From: Flavobacterium sp. N502536
GTDB taxonomy: Bacteria; Bacteroidota; Bacteroidia; Flavobacteriales; Flavobacteriaceae
Direction of reading: 5' to 3'
Length of the DNA stretch: 64,000 bases
NCBI RefSeq assembly: GCF_025947345.1
Contig: NZ_CP110011.1
Coordinates: 2,356,001-2,420,000 of the forward strand
The notes under the pieces are model-generated. The model did no database searches. It saw nothing but the letters and a program-made list of their open reading frames with translations, and was not told the origin of the DNA. Both the position numbers and the translations under genes were made by a program. How positions within the stretch are numbered: the stretch's first letter is position 1; each line of letters begins with the position of its first letter. Positions 61,590 to 64,000 of this stretch are shown one piece after another.

Positions 61590-62228
61590 ATGTATTACGT
61601 ATTTAACGATTTGTTTTTTCCACCCGTTTCAGAAGCCGATGAAGAAGGAATTCTGGCTATTGGCGGAGACTTAGACCCGGAAAGACTGAAACTGGCTTAT
61701 AAAAGCGGAATTTTTCCGTGGTTCAATGAAGGAGAACCGATTCTTTGGTGGTCACCCGATCCCAGAATGGTTTTGTTTCTTGATGAGTTGATCGTGTCAA
61801 AAAGTATGCGTAATATTTTGAATAGAAAACAGTTTAAAGTTACCTTTAATCAAAGTTTTGAAGCTGTGATTTCGAATTGCCAGAACATCAAACGTGATGG
61901 TCAGAACGGAACCTGGATTTCAAACGAAATGATTGATGCCTACTGTAAATTAAACGAACAGGGGATCGCAAAATCTGTTGAAGTCTGGCAGGATGAAGTT
62001 TTGGTAGGAGGTTTGTATGGGATTGATTTGGGTCATGTTTTTTGCGGAGAAAGCATGTTTTCGAAAGTATCAAATGCTTCAAAAGTGGCTTTCATCGCTT
62101 TGGTGCAGTACTTAAAAGAAGCGAACTACAAACTTCTGGATTGTCAGGTTCATAATTCGCATTTAGAGAGTTTAGGTTGTCGTGAGATTGATCGCGAAGT
62201 GTTTATATCCATTTTAAAAAAGGAATAA
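61590..62228 (+). CDS. aat: Leucyl/phenylalanyl-tRNA--protein transferase
   Basis: Adds Leu or Phe to N-terminal Arg/Lys of proteins, marking them for ClpAP/ClpS degradation. Start is ATG 61590 (MYYVFNDLFFPP); the TTG at 61575 lies in a repeat. Seen: LAIGGDLDPERLKLAYKSGIFPW, WWSPDPRMVL, GGLYGIDLGHVFCGESMFS and LLDCQVHNSHLESLG. 212 aa, full length. Stop is 1 bp before the MOSC start. Confidence 0.96.
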   Translation: MYYVFNDLFFPPVSEADEEGILAIGGDLDPERLKLAYKSGIFPWFNEGEPILWWSPDPRMVLFLDELIVSKSMRNILNRKQFKVTFNQSFEAVISNCQNIKRDGQNGTWISNEMIDAYCKLNEQGIAKSVEVWQDEVLVGGLYGIDLGHVFCGESMFSKVSNASKVAFIALVQYLKEANYKLLDCQVHNSHLESLGCREIDREVFISILKKE

Positions 62229-62229
62229 A

Positions 62230-63024
62230 ATGAGTGCAGTTCATATTGTAAAAGAACTTTATATCTATCCTGTAAAAAGTCTGGCAGGAATAAGTTGTCA
62301 AAGCGCCCATGCCGAAGAAATGGGGTTTGAAAACGACCGCAGATGGATGCTTGTTGATGCTGAAAACAAGATGCTGACACAAAGAGAATATCCTCTTATG
62401 AGTCAGTTTTATCCTCAGATTTCGGAAGGTAAAATCAGCATTGCTTTTAAGGACCAAAAACATGATTTTTTAATCGAAGAACATTTAGATCAGCCCATTG
62501 CCGTGAAAGTGTGGGAGGATGACAGTGATGTCGTTGAAGTCAATAAAAATACTTCGATCTGGTTTAGCGAACTTTTGGGTTTCGAATGTAAACTGGTTAA
62601 AATTATTAGAAACGGAGATCGTAAACACGAAAGTTCAAAACTAAAAGAAACCTTTAATGTAAGTTTGGCCGACGGTTATCCGTATTTAATGATCGGAACC
62701 GAAAGTCTGGATTTTCTAAATGAAAAACTGGAAGACAAAATTACCGTTTTGCGCTTCCGTCCGAACATTGTAATCAGCAGTCAAAAGGCTCATGAGGAAG
62801 ACGATTTTGTTGCTTTTAAAATTGGAGAAGTGCGGTTTAGAAACATAAAACCCTGCGGAAGATGCATTATGGTAAATAATGATCCGCAAAAAGGCATTGT
62901 AAAAAAAGAACCTCTGAAGACTTTAAGTAAATATCGAAATGTAAACAATTCCGTTTTATTCGGAACCAATATTGTAAGCCTGAATTCAGGACTTATCAGT
63001 GTTGGAGACGCGATTGTTTTTTAA
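62230..63024 (+). CDS. MOSC domain-containing protein
   Basis: 264 aa. Seen: MOSC N-terminal beta-barrel (LYIYPVKSLAGISCQSA, ENDRRWMLVD) and MOSC domain with the molybdenum-cofactor Cys in KPCGRCIMVNND and the LSKYR end motif. YcbX/mARC type, which reduces N-hydroxylated compounds using Moco and a partner reductase. Immediately after aat; convergent with the E1-like gene (4-bp overlap of 3' ends). Confidence 0.9.
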   Translation: MSAVHIVKELYIYPVKSLAGISCQSAHAEEMGFENDRRWMLVDAENKMLTQREYPLMSQFYPQISEGKISIAFKDQKHDFLIEEHLDQPIAVKVWEDDSDVVEVNKNTSIWFSELLGFECKLVKIIRNGDRKHESSKLKETFNVSLADGYPYLMIGTESLDFLNEKLEDKITVLRFRPNIVISSQKAHEEDDFVAFKIGEVRFRNIKPCGRCIMVNNDPQKGIVKKEPLKTLSKYRNVNNSVLFGTNIVSLNSGLISVGDAIVF

Positions 63025-63731
63025 AAATTAATTTTCATAAAGTTCCAGTTTAGCGTATTGAAAAGCACTAACTCATTGTTTAAAGTGGGTAATTCCAAAA
63101 TTAATTTTAGTGTTTCATGCGCCATCATTGTACCGATAATTCCGGGTAATGTTCCTAAAACGCCATTTAGGTTACAATTCGGGACATCTTTTGGATCTGG
63201 CATTTCGGGGAATAAATCACGCAGATTTTTACTGCCCTTATGATTGAAAACGGCAACTTGCCCTTCAAACTTTAAAATGCTGCCATACACCAAAGGTTTT
63301 TGCAGCGCCACACAAGTATCGTTAACCAGATAACGGGTGGTGAAATTATCCGAACCATCGACTACAATATCGTATTGCTCAATAATCTGTGCTGCATTTT
63401 CGGGAGTTAATTTTTCAACAATAGCTTCAGCTTTTATTAATGGATTTAGTTCCGAAACCACTTCTTTTGCAACAATAGCTTTGAGTTTGCCAATTTCATT
63501 TTCCGTATATAAAATTTGCCTGTGCAGATTGTGAATTTCGATAGTGTCAAAATCCATAATGCCAATATAACCAACTCCGGCTGTGGCAATATATTGTAGA
63601 ATTGGACAGCCTAAACCACCAGCGCCAATCACTAAAACTCTGGCTTTTTTGAGTTTTTCCTGACCTTCATCGCCGATTTCGGGAAGAATGGTTTGTCTGT
63701 TGTAGCGGAGAAATTCTTGTATGATGCTCAT
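63021..63731 (-). CDS. ThiF/MoeB/HesA-family E1-like adenylyltransferase
   Basis: 236 aa. Activates the C-terminus of a sulfur carrier (ThiS or MoaD) by adenylation. Seen: RYNRQTILPEIGDEGQEKL, the nucleotide loop VIGAGGLGCPILQYIA, DFDTIEIHNLHRQILY, DGSDNFTTRYLVND, and the Cys-containing NCNLNGVLGTLPG. No CxxC zinc pairs and no rhodanese tail. The neighbour on the same strand is thiH, so a thiamine role (ThiF) is preferred over molybdopterin despite the MOSC gene on the other side. Confidence 0.88.
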   Translation of the reverse strand: MSIIQEFLRYNRQTILPEIGDEGQEKLKKARVLVIGAGGLGCPILQYIATAGVGYIGIMDFDTIEIHNLHRQILYTENEIGKLKAIVAKEVVSELNPLIKAEAIVEKLTPENAAQIIEQYDIVVDGSDNFTTRYLVNDTCVALQKPLVYGSILKFEGQVAVFNHKGSKNLRDLFPEMPDPKDVPNCNLNGVLGTLPGIIGTMMAHETLKLILELPTLNNELVLFNTLNWNFMKINF

Positions 63732-63737
63732 TTTGGA

Positions 63738-63805
63738 ATTTTAGATTTTAGATTGTTGGAATTTGGAATTTAAGTATTGGAATTTGGATTTTGAATATTG
63801 AAATT
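63738..63805. repeat. GGAATTT-family simple repeat
   Basis: TTGGAATTTGGAATTTAAG-type units between thiH and the E1-like gene. Confidence 0.6.
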
Positions 63806-63808
63806 TCC

Positions 63809-64000
63809 CTAACAGTAACTTTTGTCCCAGTCTTTCCAAACAGGTTCATAGCCTGAATTGGTTATAATTTGTGCAATCTCTTTGGCAGAACGTTCATCGC
63901 TGATCTCAAATTGTTCTAGTGATTGCGGGTCAACAACATAACCACCGGGATTGGTTTTCGATCCTGCACTCATGCTTGTAACGCCAATTGGTATAATATT
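63809..64000 (-). CDS. thiH: 2-iminoacetate synthase ThiH, C-terminal end (cut by window edge)
   Basis: Radical-SAM enzyme that makes dehydroglycine from tyrosine for the thiazole of thiamine. Only the last 63 codons are here, in frame to a TAG at 63809: TSMSAGSKTNPGGY, SLEQFEISDERSAKEIAQ and GYEPVWKDWD, the family's C-terminal signature. The rest, including the CxxxCxxC cluster, lies beyond 64000. Confidence 0.93.
   Translation of the reverse strand, partial: NIIPIGVTSMSAGSKTNPGGYVVDPQSLEQFEISDERSAKEIAQIITNSGYEPVWKDWDKSYC

Overview
The window looks like a chromosomal segment of an AT-rich gliding-type Bacteroidota, most likely the family Flavobacteriaceae and close to Flavobacterium. The signs are a SusC/SusD polysaccharide utilization locus, type IX secretion (T9SS) cargo with type B C-terminal domains next to a PorP/SprF protein, Bacteroidota promoter boxes (TAnnTTTG), a bacterial geranylgeranylglyceryl phosphate synthase, and spacers full of short dispersed and simple repeats. 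I found no rRNA, tRNA, CRISPR array, transposase, integrase or phage gene.

Layout. (1) 156-14669: a one-directional polysaccharide locus with SusC, SusD, three GH30 proteins, a GH5 with CBM6-like tail, a secreted endonuclease/exonuclease/phosphatase-fold protein and a GH3 beta-glucosidase. The enzyme set fits beta-glucan, probably with beta-1,6 linkages. (2) 14994-17015: a DUF3857/transglutaminase protein. (3) 17275-35425: a surface-adhesin island with three paralogous HYR-repeat proteins (788, 1453 and 2618 aa) and a PorP/SprF outer-membrane partner. The first and third adhesins share a duplicated upstream cassette (direct repeats, promoter-like boxes, short leader ORF). (4) 35491-37191: small genes including a Nudix-fold regulator. 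(5) 37199-39902: an alkylation-damage island (AlkB, a detached Ada zinc domain, a second 2OG-Fe(II) oxygenase, and an AraC-HTH/O6-alkylguanine methyltransferase). (6) 40071-46389: acetyltransferase, SMR pump, two secreted unknowns and a patatin-like phospholipase/beta-barrel gene. (7) 46623-54573: AhcY, phosphopantetheinyl transferase, a globin/membrane protein/Crp module, GGGP synthase, PnuC, a NadR-like kinase fused to DUF4301, and a peptide-release factor homologue. (8) 54720-57072: a TPP riboswitch before a TonB receptor. (9) 57120-64000: a Rieske-like lipoprotein, greA, HIT, a histidine kinase, flavin reductase, DUF3127, aat, MOSC, a ThiF/MoeB-type E1 and the C-terminus of ThiH at the edge.

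How the parts work together. The SusCD pair and secreted hydrolases form one glycan-import unit. The adhesins should be exported by T9SS with the PorP/SprF protein as their dedicated partner. The TPP riboswitch receptor, PnuC-family permease and ThiF/ThiH genes are all compatible with vitamin B1 supply, although PnuC plus a NadR-like kinase fits nicotinamide riboside at least as well.

Caution. Four genes carry apparent single-base indels, five events in all (about 5108-5113, 7180-7184, 53789, 44398 and 44330), mostly in short homopolymers. Either the assembly has residual homopolymer errors or several genes are recently broken. Calls for these genes are given both as seen and as restored.
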